Origin: Cordylochernes scorpioides
Lineage: Eukaryota > Arthropoda > Arachnida > Pseudoscorpiones > Chernetidae
Length of the DNA stretch: 64,000 nucleotides
Assembly: GCA_030710605.1 (NCBI GenBank)
Contig: CP092880.1
Coordinates: 14,364,454 to 14,428,453, forward strand
Direction of reading: 5' to 3'
Shown here: one piece after another, positions 21,677 to 31,432 of the stretch
Position numbering within the stretch: position 1 is the first letter of the stretch
How the letters are laid out: each line of letters starts with the position of its first letter
Notes under the pieces: model-generated
What the model saw: the letters and a program-made list of their open reading frames with translations, nothing else
What the model was told of the DNA's origin: nothing
Databases searched by the model: none
Position numbers and translations under genes: made by a program

Positions 21677-21988
21677 TTTTTGCTTATTCCTAAGTACACG
21701 TGGTACAGGCCATTATAATCATGGTGGATAGAAGTAGGCGACTGCTTTTACTGTAAGTACACCACATGTCTTACACATGTGAAAAGCAGTTCGACTTTGC
21801 ACTTACAAATGTGCCAGAGCCCCGTTTGGTTACTTGCACTCGCTGGTGGGGTTGGATTTTTGCAAGAATTGGGGGCCATTGGAGGATTTTCTTTTAAATC
21901 AGAAAAAAGTGCCCAATGCGGGAATCGAACCCGGGTCGTAGCGGTTGAAAACCAACGGTTTAGACCATCCTTCCATCGACCCCCCATA
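21677..21988 (-). mobile_element. tRNA-derived SINE, near full length
   Basis: Minus-strand order: tRNA-like head (21988 to about 21910) with GGTTTTCAACC anticodon-like loop and B box GGGTTCGATTCCC, a body with CCAACCCCACCAGCGAG and GTAACCAAACGGGG, then CATGTG/CACATG palindromes and ACGTGTACTTAGGAATAAGC before an A tail. Copies at 24225, 24515, 38270, 48765 and 59160 share head and body. Confidence 0.7.
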
Positions 21989-22089
21989 TAATTAATACTT
22001 GCTGATAATTAATATATATAGTCACGACCGTCTGTCGTGGCCTCTGTCACGGATAATATACAGTTATCATCGTCATGCGTTCTTAATTC

Positions 22090-22318
22090 TGTCACCGTTT
22101 GCTTTTGGTTCAGTGGTAGAATGCTCGCCTGCCACGCGGGCGCCCCGGGTTCGATTCCCGGCCGATGCATTTTTTTTTTTTTTTACAATTTTTAAAACTA
22201 ATTTATATATTATACAAGAATGACATCCACGGCGCCAATTTATAATTGTAACGAATAGTATTTGAATAAAAGCATTTAATCGGGTAAAACCCGGGCGTTG
22301 CCCGGGTCATTCGGCTAG
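22090..22318 (+). mobile_element. Helitron-like 3' part with tRNA-Gly-like sequence
   Basis: Ends CCCGGGCGTT + GCCCGGG hairpin, TCATTCGG, CTAG (22315-22318), followed by T. Body shared with 8336 and 43190 copies. The 5' end is unclear. Confidence 0.6.
22101..22169 (+). tRNA. Pseudo-tRNA-Gly(GCC)
   Basis: Anticodon arm and T arm intact (GGGTTCGATTCCC) with a T run downstream, but the 5' acceptor strand is altered (GCTTTTGG) and the variable region has one substitution. Probably non-functional. Confidence 0.55.
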
Positions 22319-22878
22319 TGGTTATCTATTGGACACATGTTTGTGATATTGAAGTATTTTATGATATTGGTTATTTGTTGGATACATTAGTATTTCATGA
22401 TATTGCAGTTATGGTGACAATAATAAAACAGTTTAGATCAGAATTAGCTTTAATTGTGCTTATGGAACATAAAGACATAATTAAGGAAGATATACCTGAT
22501 TTGAAGTGTAAATAAGAAAATAAAAGGTTAGGTTTTTACATATGTACAAACAGATTGGAGTCGGCCAACGGGAAACAATAGATTTATATAGGGAAAAAAC
22601 GCGATATCTGGTAGTAAACTTAACAGAGTAATTTGATCTGGATATTATAATTTTAAAATTGAATACAATTTTCATATAACATATATGAAAAAACAATAGA
22701 AAAAAATAATAAGTGGGTCAGGTGTTGATATTAAAAATAAAGAAGGCATTTCCTGACCAAAAGCACATGTGCTTTTTAGATGGCAGAGCGCCATCTAGTG
22801 GAGCAAAAATAAACTAAACGTTTATTTAGCTTGCTCCGTGATATTTGGCCAACCCAATTTCTTGATATATCAAGAAAA

Positions 22879-22930
22879 GCCATCCACGAACGCGTTTCGC
22901 GCTATTGGCGCTCGTCGTAGTGGTACAGCC
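22879..22930 (-). ncRNA. Decayed hammerhead (left arm of palindrome)
   Basis: Stem II GCGC/GCGC, loop CAAUA, GAAA, ACGCGU and GUU are kept, but three substitutions replace the end of stem I and the first two core bases (CUACGACGA region instead of CGCUGACGA). Predicted inactive. Confidence 0.6.
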
Positions 22931-22980
22931 TACTCCACGCTGACGAGCGCCAACAGCGCGAAACGCGTTCGTGGATGGCT
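22927..22980 (+). ncRNA. Type I hammerhead ribozyme (intact by sequence)
   Basis: Stem I CCACG (22935-22939) with CGUGG (22970-22974), internal loop UACU/AU, outer AGCC/GGCU (22927-22930/22977-22980). Core CUGACGA at 22940-22946 (position 7 is free in the consensus). Stem II GCGC/GCGC with loop CAACA. GAAA at 22960-22963. Minimal palindromic stem III ACGCGU (22963-22968), cleavage nucleotide U22969 (GUU), predicted cut 22969|22970. Every conserved core base is present. The self-complementary stem III would favour a dimeric fold. Confidence 0.9.
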
Positions 22981-23124
22981 TTTCTTGATATATCAAAAAA
23001 TTGGGTTGGCCAAATATCACGGAGCAAGCTAAATAAACATTTAGTTTATTTTTGATATCAACACCTGACCCACTTATCTTTTATTTTTTTCTTTTGTTTT
23101 TCATATATATATATGTGAATTTTA

Positions 23125-23215
23125 AACTATCTTCTGACGGGAAATGTAATATAACAGAGGTATGGTAGAGAAAAGTGGGAGGGTTCACCACTGATGAGCC
23201 AGGTCCTCCCATTTT
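23125..23215 (+). mobile_element. Family E fragment (single arm)
   Basis: Contains AACAGAGGTATGGTAG, GGGAGGGTTCACCA, CTGATGA and GCCAGG...CCTCCC in the same order as 20395 and 36520 copies; no opposite arm. Confidence 0.5.
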
Positions 23216-23400
23216 TATCATTGCAGAAAGAGCATCAACTAAACGTTGATTTAGCTTGTTCCAAAGATATTTGGCCAACCTAATTTCTAGATAAATCAAG
23301 AAAGTCAACCACGTAGGCGTTTCGGGCTGTTGTACCTCTACGACCAAAGGTTTGGTCCCAGAGGCTTCCTGAGATAACAAGAAATGGGTATTTAAGGCCA
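23216..23400 (-). mobile_element. Family D fragment with truncated hammerhead
   Basis: Minus strand keeps AACAGCCC, GAAA, CGCCUACGUGG and the flanking TTGATTTATC block, but the core CUGANGA half is replaced by unrelated sequence (GAGGTACAACAG). Confidence 0.45.
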
Positions 23401-23419
23401 AATTCACGTAAAGACACTT

Positions 23420-24140
23420 TTCATGAAAATATTATCTCTTGTATGTATAATATTCTAGCTTGCTATACATTTGGCAAAATATATATTTTATATATTTCAT
23501 TTATCCCTCCTGCTATGAAATCAAATGCAATGACAAAATTCGTTTAAAGCCACAAACATTATCAACATTAAAATTTTAGAAAATAGAATCGATTACCGTG
23601 AGAAGAACCATAATGACAAACTGTTTAGCTAACACACCATGTTTATTCACAATCTCTCAACGCTGTAGGAAAAAACTCATGTTTTAATTACTAAGTTGGT
23701 GTTAAAAGAAAAGTAGAGGGGACACAGCCTTCTTTAATTTAGTGTTAAAACAACACAAGACTATCTGCTATAATGAGAAAAATTAATTAAACCATCAGGT
23801 GAGGGGCATTCTTAAGCCTCTTTTAATATAAAATATACAAACCCCGGTACTTAAGACAGACCATTATGTACAGTTTTTTTTTTAAATACAAATATAATTT
23901 TAAATTCAATCGCAATTATCATTAATTGAGTGAATGACGGTTTTAAAAATAAAGGATTGAAGTGAAATTTTTCGTTAATAAAATTTGATTGGATAGCTTT
24001 CAGGCTCAAAGTTCTTCAACAAGCTTTGAAATAATGCGAAAAATGTATTTCCTGGTATTCAATCTTAATCTGTTTGTTAAATATAAATGTACATTCTTTT
24101 TTAGTATCCATAGAACATGTCATAAAGGTTATGATAATTA
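23420..24140. other. AT-rich stretch, no gene seen
   Basis: No ORF with recognisable protein, no RNA gene and no clear repeat boundary. Confidence 0.4.
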
Positions 24141-24224
24141 TGGTGGGTAGTTAGCAACTACTTTTACTGCAAGAGCAACCCATGTGAAAAGCAGCACGGC
24201 TTTTTAACTTACAGGTATGAGGAG

Positions 24225-24500
24225 GTTGATGGAAATGTGATCTAAATCGTTGGTTTTCGAACGCTACGACCCGGAATCAGATCCTGCATTGGCACTTTTT
24301 TCTGATTAAAAAAAATCCCAATGGCCTCCGATTTTTGCCAAAGTCCAACCCCACCAGCGAGTATAAGTAACCAAACGGGAGTCTGGCACATTTGTAAGTG
24401 CAAAGTCGAGGTGTTTTTCACATGTGTAGACATGTGGTGCACTTACAGTAAAAGCATGTGCCAACCTCTATCCTCCATGATTACCATGGCTTTACCACGT
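24225..24500 (+). mobile_element. tRNA-derived SINE (copy, + strand)
   Basis: Head ATCGTTGGTTTTCGAACGCT with a mutated B box, body CCAACCCCACCAGCGAG, CACATGTG block and ATGGCTTTACCACGTGTACT at the end; same layout as 21677-21988. Confidence 0.6.
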
Positions 24501-24514
24501 GTACTAGGGATAAG

Positions 24515-24725
24515 CAAAAAAACATACATGTATGGCAGAGCCCTGATTGGTTACTTGTATTTAATGGTGAGGTTGGACTTTTCCAAGAATTGAGGGCCAT
24601 CAAAGCAAATTGTTCTTCAGAAAAAAAAAAGGACTAATGCGGGATTCAACTCGGGTCCTGGTTGTCAGAATTCGACGGTTCATCTCATTCCTCCACCGAA
24701 CCTCCATCCTACATCCTTATTGTCA
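24515..24725 (-). mobile_element. tRNA-derived SINE (truncated copy, - strand)
   Basis: Reverse order of the same blocks, lacking the 3' tail; abuts the + strand copy, giving an inverted SINE pair. Confidence 0.5.
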
Positions 24726-25213
24726 AGAATATGAGTTCAAATCATGTACATCCAATTCTATACTATTTAACACCGAGAGACGCATAAGTTGCTCTGTCTT
24801 AAATAGGCAATTAATAATTAAGGCATAATTAGTACATAAAAAATAGCTCCGCCAGCAATATATATGTTATAGTAAAATATTATTTTATTTAAAATTATAT
24901 TTAATCGATTCAAATACTCTGTTAAATCGACCGCCAGAGGTCACGCTTCCCCTATAAAAACTCATTGTTGTTGTTTCCCGATGGCCGGCTCAAACCTTTT
25001 GTACATTATGTAAATAAGATTCTTTTATTCTTACGCCTTAAACCAGGCAGTACTTTTGTCAAATTATATATATTTTTCTATATTCCATAAGCTAATTAAA
25101 GCAATTTTTGATCCAAACTATTTTTTATCATACTTTCAAGATATTTAACCACGACTGCATTACCATAGCATAATCCTCAAGATAATCAAAATCAGCAGAA
25201 AATCTTTTTTTTG

Positions 25214-25246
<33 letters not shown>

Positions 25247-25250
<4 letters not shown>

Positions 25251-25503
25251 ATAATATATACTCTTCCAGGAATAATAAAACAAACCTAGAGCCATCCCAG
25301 AGAAAGATGGGATGTAAAGTCCGGTCAATTGAGAAAGCAGCGATATTCCAAAGGATGGGCAAATGTGGCCCGCCCGTCAACACCTGAGGACTATTTTTGG
25401 ACAGTTTTGCGGGGGGCGTGCGACAATGGATGGATTCCAAATTCCTCTACCAATTTGTGGCGTGATTATTTCCCTTTCCCCACATTATCACTATATTGTC
25501 ACA
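25247..25503 (-). repeat. Solo-LTR-like unit, family C copy 3
   Basis: Reads TGTGACAATATAG ... ATTATGACA on the minus strand, in TATATA on both sides. It is head-to-head with copy 4. Confidence 0.5.
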
Positions 25504-25521
25504 CACATATATATATATATA

Positions 25522-25809
25522 TGAGGTAATATGTGGCGGGGAAGCGAAATAAGGACATCAGAATTTGAAAGAGTGCCCAATACAACCAGAGGAGAGAGAG
25601 AGAGATGGGCCTGCCACCGCTGAGCGGCCGTTCGTGTCGCACACAATCCCCAACTGTCTTAAAAGTCCCAAGGTGTTAACTGACGGGCTCCAGTAGTCGC
25701 CCCTTGGAATGTCGCTGATGTCTAAAGTGACCGGTCCTTATCCTCCCGTCTCTCTCTGGGTTGACTGTAGGCTTGCTTTATTATTCCTGGAAGAGCATAT
25801 ATTATGACA
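25522..25809 (+). repeat. Solo-LTR-like unit, family C copy 4
   Basis: Starts TGAGGTAATATGTGG, ends ATTATGACA, flanked by TATATA; central block AATCCCCAACTGTCTTAAAA is shared with 5110-5389. Confidence 0.55.
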
Positions 25810-26029
25810 TATATATATAGATAAATGATAATTTGGCATCAAGCGGCGTTTTATTCATTATATATGTTCTCCAGTAGAAGAGGAGAGATGTCCGAAAGCT
25901 TGAGACATGTTTTAAAATGAAAAGAAACTCATCTCCTGAAACCTTTTTTAAAAATGGTTTAATTAATATCGAAGACATTTAAATCAACTGATATACATCT
26001 TCATAGATTTATAATATTTATAATATATA

Positions 26030-26705
26030 TGTTGTAATGTAGTTTTTGATCCTGTAAGATGACTGTAGTGTGGCATGTTGGTTAGATGTTGTCGTTGTGG
26101 CCTCAATGTTCAGAGTGGTTTCAGGCGTGAAATGAATTACACAAAAGGACAAGGCATGTTGGATGTCACCACAGAGATGGCGAGAGAGTGATGCCGACAC
26201 CAGTCAAGGCAGGTCTGTCAATCATCATGTCTCAAAGCGAACTGATCTGTTTTTGAGCCAAAAGCAAACACCTGCTACCCCGACATGTTTTTCGGACCTT
26301 TTTTTCTTGTTCAGGCGCCGGCTGTCACTCAATCGAATTTTATTTTGTCGTGCATTACATGATGGCCGAACTGGCGATTTAAATTGTTTTTAGTTTTGGT
26401 TATTATACTATAGCTATTACGATGCACTAGCGCGCCATCTGTTATGGAAATTAGAAACTATTTTAGACGCGTGAGTTTCTTTTTTAAATTAAACAATTTC
26501 TACTACTCTTACTGCAATGGAAAAATTAATGGGAGGGTTCACCACTGATGAGCCAGGCCCTCCCATTAATTTTTTCATTGCAGTGAGGGCAGTAGAAATT
26601 GTTTAATTTAAAAAAGAAGCTTACGCGTCTAAAATAGTTTTTAATTTTCATACTATAGCTATATTACATATGATAAATAAGTATATATTTGAATATATTA
26701 CGACA
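26030..26705 (-). repeat. Solo-LTR-like unit, family B copy 2, with nested foldback
   Basis: Minus strand starts TGTCGTAATATATTC (26705) and ends TTACAACA (26030), within TATATA. A family E foldback (26421-26650) is inserted inside it. Confidence 0.55.
26421..26650. mobile_element. Foldback element, family E, nested insertion
   Basis: Inverted arms ACGCGT, TTTCTACT.../...AGTAGAAA and AATGGGAGGG/CCCTCCCATT around a centre with TTCACCA, CTGATGA, GCCAGG. It is flanked by TACTATAGCTATTAC on the left and TACTATAGCTATATTAC on the right, a target duplication of about 15 bp. Confidence 0.65.
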
Positions 26706-26720
26706 TATATATATATATAT

Positions 26721-26773
26721 GCCTACTCCACGCTGACGAGCGCCAAAAAGCGCGAAACGCGTTCGTGGATGGC
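26721..26773 (+). ncRNA. Type I hammerhead ribozyme (intact by sequence)
   Basis: Stem I CCACG (26728-26732)/CGUGG (26764-26768) with outer GCC/GGC (26721-26723/26771-26773). Core CUGACGA 26733-26739. Stem II GCGC/GCGC (26740-26743/26750-26753), loop CAAAAA. GAAA 26754-26757. Stem III ACGCGU 26757-26762, cleavage nucleotide U26763, predicted cut 26763|26764. All conserved core bases are present. The loop II change from CAACA to CAAAAA may affect the tertiary contact. Confidence 0.88.
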
Positions 26774-26925
26774 TTTTCTTGATTTATCAAGAAATTAGGT
26801 TGGCCAAATATCAGGGAACAGGCTAAATCAATGTTTAGTTGATTTCTGTTCCACCAGATGGCGCTCTGCCTTCTGTAAAGCACATGTGCTCCTGGTCAGG
26901 ATATGCCATTTTTAATATATATATA
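26721..26925 (+). mobile_element. Family D element starting exactly at a hammerhead
   Basis: The element begins at the 5' strand of the ribozyme's stem I, directly after a TATATA tract, and ends TGCCATTTTTAATATATATA. Blocks after the ribozyme match 22985-23075 and 6320-6480. Confidence 0.6.
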
Positions 26926-26929
26926 TCTA

Positions 26930-28370
26930 AGTTAACAGAACACATAACCCCATCTGTATGTTGAGAATGGAATTACTTAGTACCGTTGCTTGTGTGTTTG
27001 TGTAGTGTCACGTATCGTTACTGAAGTTCACGTTAAAGAATCACGTTAAAGAGGGAGGATGGTAGAAGAATGTTACACACCGTCTATTTTCTGACAACCA
27101 CAATCTACAACCGAATCTCGCATTGACCATATTTATTTCTGCTTCAATGTCTTCTTGCAGATTTGAATCCCCACCAGTAAGTGCAAAGTAACCAAACTAC
27201 TTTCTAGTTAAACAGGCGTGTTGTATATTTATAGTAAAAAAGTATTTAATAACTAGTCGCTATGATAGTCATGGTCAGTACTACATGTAGTTTGGATAAT
27301 TGAGAATGAACGTTGAAGAAATATATATAATAAAAATATTCGCGCGGTCGTATTTTTGCAATCGTAGACTAAGTTTGTGTGTATGTGAAGTAGGAATCAT
27401 AAAGATGAAGTATCACCAATCATTCCAGACAAAACATCATTAAGCCTTGAGACAAAGTTTGACGGAAAGAACAATCGAGACATCAATATCTCACGAATTA
27501 GCCGATGACTTCACAGCAGTTGAATATTTGATGAGGTAACCATGGCAACCTGCGGCCGTTGTCAACAACTGGACGGCAATTAATTCCTGTGACAAACTCT
27601 TCTGTAACCTCATCTCTGTTCCGTCCGCTCTTCGAGGAAACTTCTCGGAATTCGGGACCTAAACAACCTCTCCTTGTGTTGTCTAAACTGTTTTAGACGG
27701 CCAGGCCTAGGTAAAATAATCGAATATGGCAGGACCCGCTTAGCTCAAATTCCGCTTAAGATACATGTTCTATTGTAGCTATCTAAATAAATCTCATATG
27801 CATACATGCGTCACTAGGTAAAAAAGGGAAAGCCTTCTTGAGTGGAAATTACCTATTTTATCTGTTTATTTTGTTTGTGTTATGTTAAAACTCGATAGTT
27901 AATTCTATTTATGATAAAAAGGTTAAATTATATTTGATTTTTGTGTGTTTTGCATTTAATCGTGTTTTGTAAAATATTTCTTTATATATATTGTCATAAC
28001 CAAAAATGTACATAGAGTGTAACTGTAAATAATACATCAGCAGCTTGGCGAATGTTATCTACCTAAGCCCCGATAGATGGCGAGGGCTAGGTGGGTAGTT
28101 TGTAAACATTAGGCGCCATCTTAGATGCGTAGCTGATCAAGGTGTTATAACATTTTAAAGTGTGTCAACAACAAACTCAGCGCCACATAACGTCAATAGA
28201 ATTAAGTTTTTAAATTATTTTGTTATATTCAATGGGGAGACAAATTTTGTTATATTTATTTATATAATAAATTTTGTAAAATAATGGGTGTGAATATTTT
28301 GTAAATTAACAATAACGCCTATTTTATATTTATAATTATTTGTACTATGTGTAAAAAGATTTTTCGTATA
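26930..28370. other. No gene seen; one degraded SINE fragment
   Basis: About 27058-27210 carries a decayed + strand piece of the tRNA-derived SINE (CCCCACCAGTAAGTGC, GTAACCAAAC). The rest is AT-rich without supported features. Confidence 0.4.
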
Positions 28371-28374
28371 AAAA

Positions 28375-28544
28375 GTAAATTAAAATAACAAAATATATAT
28401 TTAAAAAAATTAACTTATATAATGCAAAATGTGTCAATTAATTTTACAAGCGATAATCTACAAGCATGATAATGGGTGGTGACTATGCAAATATTTATGA
28501 TGATAAACTGACAACAGAGTATTCAAAATAATTATTCAGTGACA
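28375..28544 (-). repeat. Inverted partial LTR related to the Ty3-type element
   Basis: Minus strand begins TGTCACTGAATAATTATTTT and continues with ATATTTGCATAGTCACCACC, matching the LTR at 30687-30867. The distal end is diverged and no PPT adjoins it, so it belongs to another, degraded insertion. Confidence 0.5.
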
Positions 28545-28997
28545 ATATTACAAAAGCTAGCCATAGAACCTAAACCAACCATCTCTAATGGTGAATCAAT
28601 ATTGAATAGATAATTATTATGTTTAATTTTAAAGCTTCCTTATATTTTACCCCTCAAAGTCTTCAACAAATATTCTGAGCCTGGTAAATTGGTTTTGCTT
28701 CACTCCCGCTACCAGGTGATTAATAACCTATTAGAGTAAAGTTTTTTGACCGCCCACGCCGATATGCAAATTTCTTTGCAGCAGGTTGCTTCTAACATCT
28801 TTGACGGGTAGGTAATTTTAACAGTGTTTGCATAATACCCCGTTATAGTGGAATACCTTCCTTGTGATAGTTAAATAACACTTAGAACTTTGTTTAGCTT
28901 TAAACATCAATATTATTCTGAAAACAGACATTTAAAGGTTTGGATATTAGTTTCTGAGCTATTATAAGAAACTTTGATTCATTTACAATCCCTATTT

Positions 28998-29265
28998 ATT
29001 CATTACAGTTTTGAAAATAGAGCAATCCATATTTAATTCATCAGATAATAAAAAGGCATATATAGGATTTAATAAAAGATATTGCAAATATTTTGGTTGG
29101 CTGAAAGCCAAACCTTTATCAAGGCATTACAAAAATAGGTGTATACAAAAATGTAATGCCTTGATAAAGGTTTGGCGTTCAGCCAACCGAAATATTTGCA
29201 AAATAAATCTTTTATTAAATCCAATATATGCCTTTTTATTATCTAATTCATTACTGTATGATTGT
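28998..29265. mobile_element. Foldback element, family G
   Basis: Arms of about 100 bp (AATAAAAAGGCATATATAGG..., TGCAAATATTTTGGTTGGCT and inverse) around a short centre near 29135-29150. The + strand at 29160-29200 reads TTGATAAAGG, a GGC...GCC hairpin, CCGAAATATT, reminiscent of a decayed hammerhead. Related pieces lie at 53160-53280 and 53573-53705. Confidence 0.6.
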
Positions 29266-29546
29266 GTGCATTTTGATCATAAAAAATTCAATTTTGAGGT
29301 GATTGTGGTAAATTTTGAGAGCTAGGCCAAAACCAAATTATTATTGTCGACATTGTAGGCACTATTCACTTCCACATTACAGGACCTCGAATACGCTTCA
29401 GTGATGGCTCCTTCTATTTTGATAAAATATAACCCGACTCGCGAGAGTAATAAATTCTGACGTAACCTCCACGTCACCATCTCCGACAAGAATAACTATA
29501 GCGTTCTGAGAGATTGGATTTCTCGCGATGTTTGTCACTGAACTAA

Positions 29547-30647
29547 ATGACTACAAACTCACTACGTCATATTGTCTTACACGACGCTCCCACAGCAGGT
29601 CATCTTGGATTTTCGAAGACATATGAGAGAGTTAAAAACAAATATTTCTGGCCAGGACTTCTCCGGGACATACGGAAGTGTGTCGCTCATTGTAAAGAGT
29701 GCCAAAGAAAGAAACAATCAACTCAAAAGCCACCCGGACTACTTAAGGCCATACCTCCTGCAACCTCCCCTTTTCAGAGAGTTGGAATGGACCTCCTTGG
29801 AAGATTTCCCAAGTCTGATACTGGTAATAAATGGATCATAGTCTGTACCGACTATCTTACTCGATTTGCCGTTACTAAAGCCTTACCTACAGGGAAGGCA
29901 AAAGAAGCAGCCAAGTTCTTAATGGAAGATGTTGTTCTCAAGCACGGAGCCCCCAGAGAAATCATCACGGACCGAGGACGAGTATTTCAATCCAAGTTGA
30001 TTGCGGAACTCACCAATCAATGCTCGTCGATACATCGGTTCACGACAGCGTATCATCCCCAGACGAATGGACTGACGGAGAGGTTAAACAAAACCTTAGC
30101 CAACATGATCGCTATGTATGTAAGTGTTGAACAGAAGGACTGGGACGTAATCCTGCCCTACGTCACGTTCGCCTACAACACGGCAAAACAAGATACGACA
30201 GGTTTTACCCCTTTTAAACTGATTCACGGACGCGAAGCCGAAACAACTGTAGACACTCTTTTCCCAAATCCGCATGAAGATCTCCAAGAGGATTACAGTC
30301 AGAAGATTGCCTCGCGAGTCGAAGAAACTAGGCAGCTAGCAAGATTAGAAACCTTGAAAGCCCAAGAAAAGGACAAGCCCAGATATGACTCAAAGCACGA
30401 GGCAATGGATTACAACGTCGGTGACCTGGTATGGATTTTCATCCCGATAAGAAAGGTGGGACTTTCAGAAAAACTGATGAAAAGGTACTTCGGGCCATAC
30501 AGGGTTACTCGGAAATTCTCTGACGTGACCTTCGAAGTTGAACCTGTGGACCAACCAACCAGGAGACGCAAAACAAGAGACCTGGTCCATGTACTGAGAA
30601 TGAAACCCTACCATGACCCTGAGGACCAAGCTGATCTGTTCAAGTGA
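29547..30647 (+). pseudogene. Ty3/gypsy-type integrase (5'-truncated pol)
   Basis: 366 codons. The HHCC zinc-binding domain is intact (His12, His19, Cys49, Cys52). The catalytic triad is Asp82 (VGMDLLG), Asp142 (IITDRG) and Glu178 (NGLTER) with 35 residues between the last two (DD35E). A C-terminal domain with YNVGDLVWIF, RKVGLSEKL and GPYRVTRK follows; no chromodomain is seen. The frame is stopped by TAA just upstream and homology begins near codon 5, so protease, RT and RNase H are lost. A polypurine tract and LTR follow 30-40 bp after the stop. The integrase has no internal stop, suggesting a fairly recent insertion, but the element is defective. Confidence 0.88.
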
Positions 30648-30673
30648 TAATTACAGCGGGACGCTGTTCATCT

Positions 30674-30686
30674 AGGAAGGGGGCAA
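30674..30686 (+). other. Polypurine tract
   Basis: AGGAAGGGGGCAA directly before the TG of the 3' LTR, the usual second-strand primer site. Confidence 0.7.
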
Positions 30687-30867
30687 TGTCACTGAATAAT
30701 TATTTTAAATATTCTGTGGTATATCATCATTAATATTTGCATAGTCATCACCCCTTACCATTCTTGTATATTATTACTTGTAAATAAATTTTTAGAAATA
30801 GTTTGCATTTTATAAATAAATTATTTTCACTTAAACTTTTGTTATACTCGTTATCACTACCGTGACA
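30687..30867 (+). repeat. 3' LTR of the Ty3-type element (181 bp)
   Basis: Begins TGTCACTG and ends CCGTGACA, giving short inverted ends; contains AATAAA-type signals. No upstream LTR in the same orientation is present in the window. Confidence 0.65.
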
Positions 30868-31432
30868 ATATATAAAAGTCAATGTCTGTCTGTCTGTTTC
30901 GCGATAAACTCAAAAACTACTGAACCAATTGGTACCAAATTTTGCATCTCGCTTTTTATAAACCTGAGGAAAATTTTCGGCTACATTTTGATTAGTATTT
31001 TTGTCTGTTTCTTTTTTTCGTTTGAAGAACTTTTTTTACGCGGAGTAATCCGGAATGGAATGAATACCCAAATATGGCCATTTTTTATAAGCATCGGTGG
31101 TTCAGTGGTAGAATGCTCGCCTGCCACGCGGGCGGCCCGGTTTCGATTCCCGGCCGATGCATTTTTTTTTTACAATTTTTAAAACTCATTTATATTATAT
31201 ATAATATAAATATATATTATTATATCAACTATATTAATTAAATCAAATACCTAAACATTAATATAATACAATTTTTGCCATCACACACACTTTTTCCTTT
31301 TTTCCTGTAGTTTATGTGTTACTTCTGTATTGCTATTCTATGACACTTCTAATATTTATTATTGATGTACTTTCAGTATGAAGGAAATTGCAATCAGGGG
31401 AATTCTCGGGCGAAGCCGGGTCATACGTCTAG
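30868..31432 (+). mobile_element. Helitron-like element carrying tRNA-Gly, abutting the LTR
   Basis: Starts with TATATAAAAGTCAATGTCTG and ends with a GC hairpin, TCATACGT and CTAG (31429-31432) followed by T. The inner tRNA-Gly sequence is the best preserved of the four. It lies directly against the LTR end, apparently inserted at the junction. Confidence 0.6.
31091..31160 (+). tRNA. tRNA-Gly(GCC)-like, acceptor stem intact
   Basis: Acceptor GCATCGG pairs with CCGATGC, D arm GGTTCAGTGG, anticodon loop CTGCCAC (GCC), followed by a long T run. One T-stem base is changed (GGTTTCG for GGGTTCG), which also weakens the B box. Of the four copies this one could most plausibly be expressed. Confidence 0.7.

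Larger units (their letters stand above)
22736..23075. mobile_element. Palindromic family D element with hammerheads in both arms
   Basis: Near-perfect inverted repeat: TTGGCCAACCCAATTT, TTGATATATCAAG and CCATCCACGAACGCG on the left recur inverted on the right. The two arms meet near 22930. The right arm carries a sequence-intact HHR on the + strand, the left a decayed one on the - strand. Overlapping + and - strand ORFs here (about 64 aa each, same protein start) are a by-product of the palindrome. Confidence 0.75.

Noticed and set aside
22826..23032. Two nearly identical 64-aa ORFs on opposite strands
   Set aside because: Both arise from the palindrome; the translated sequence is the ribozyme arm.
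30096..30287. 63-aa minus ORF inside the integrase
   Set aside because: Shadow of the + strand integrase frame.
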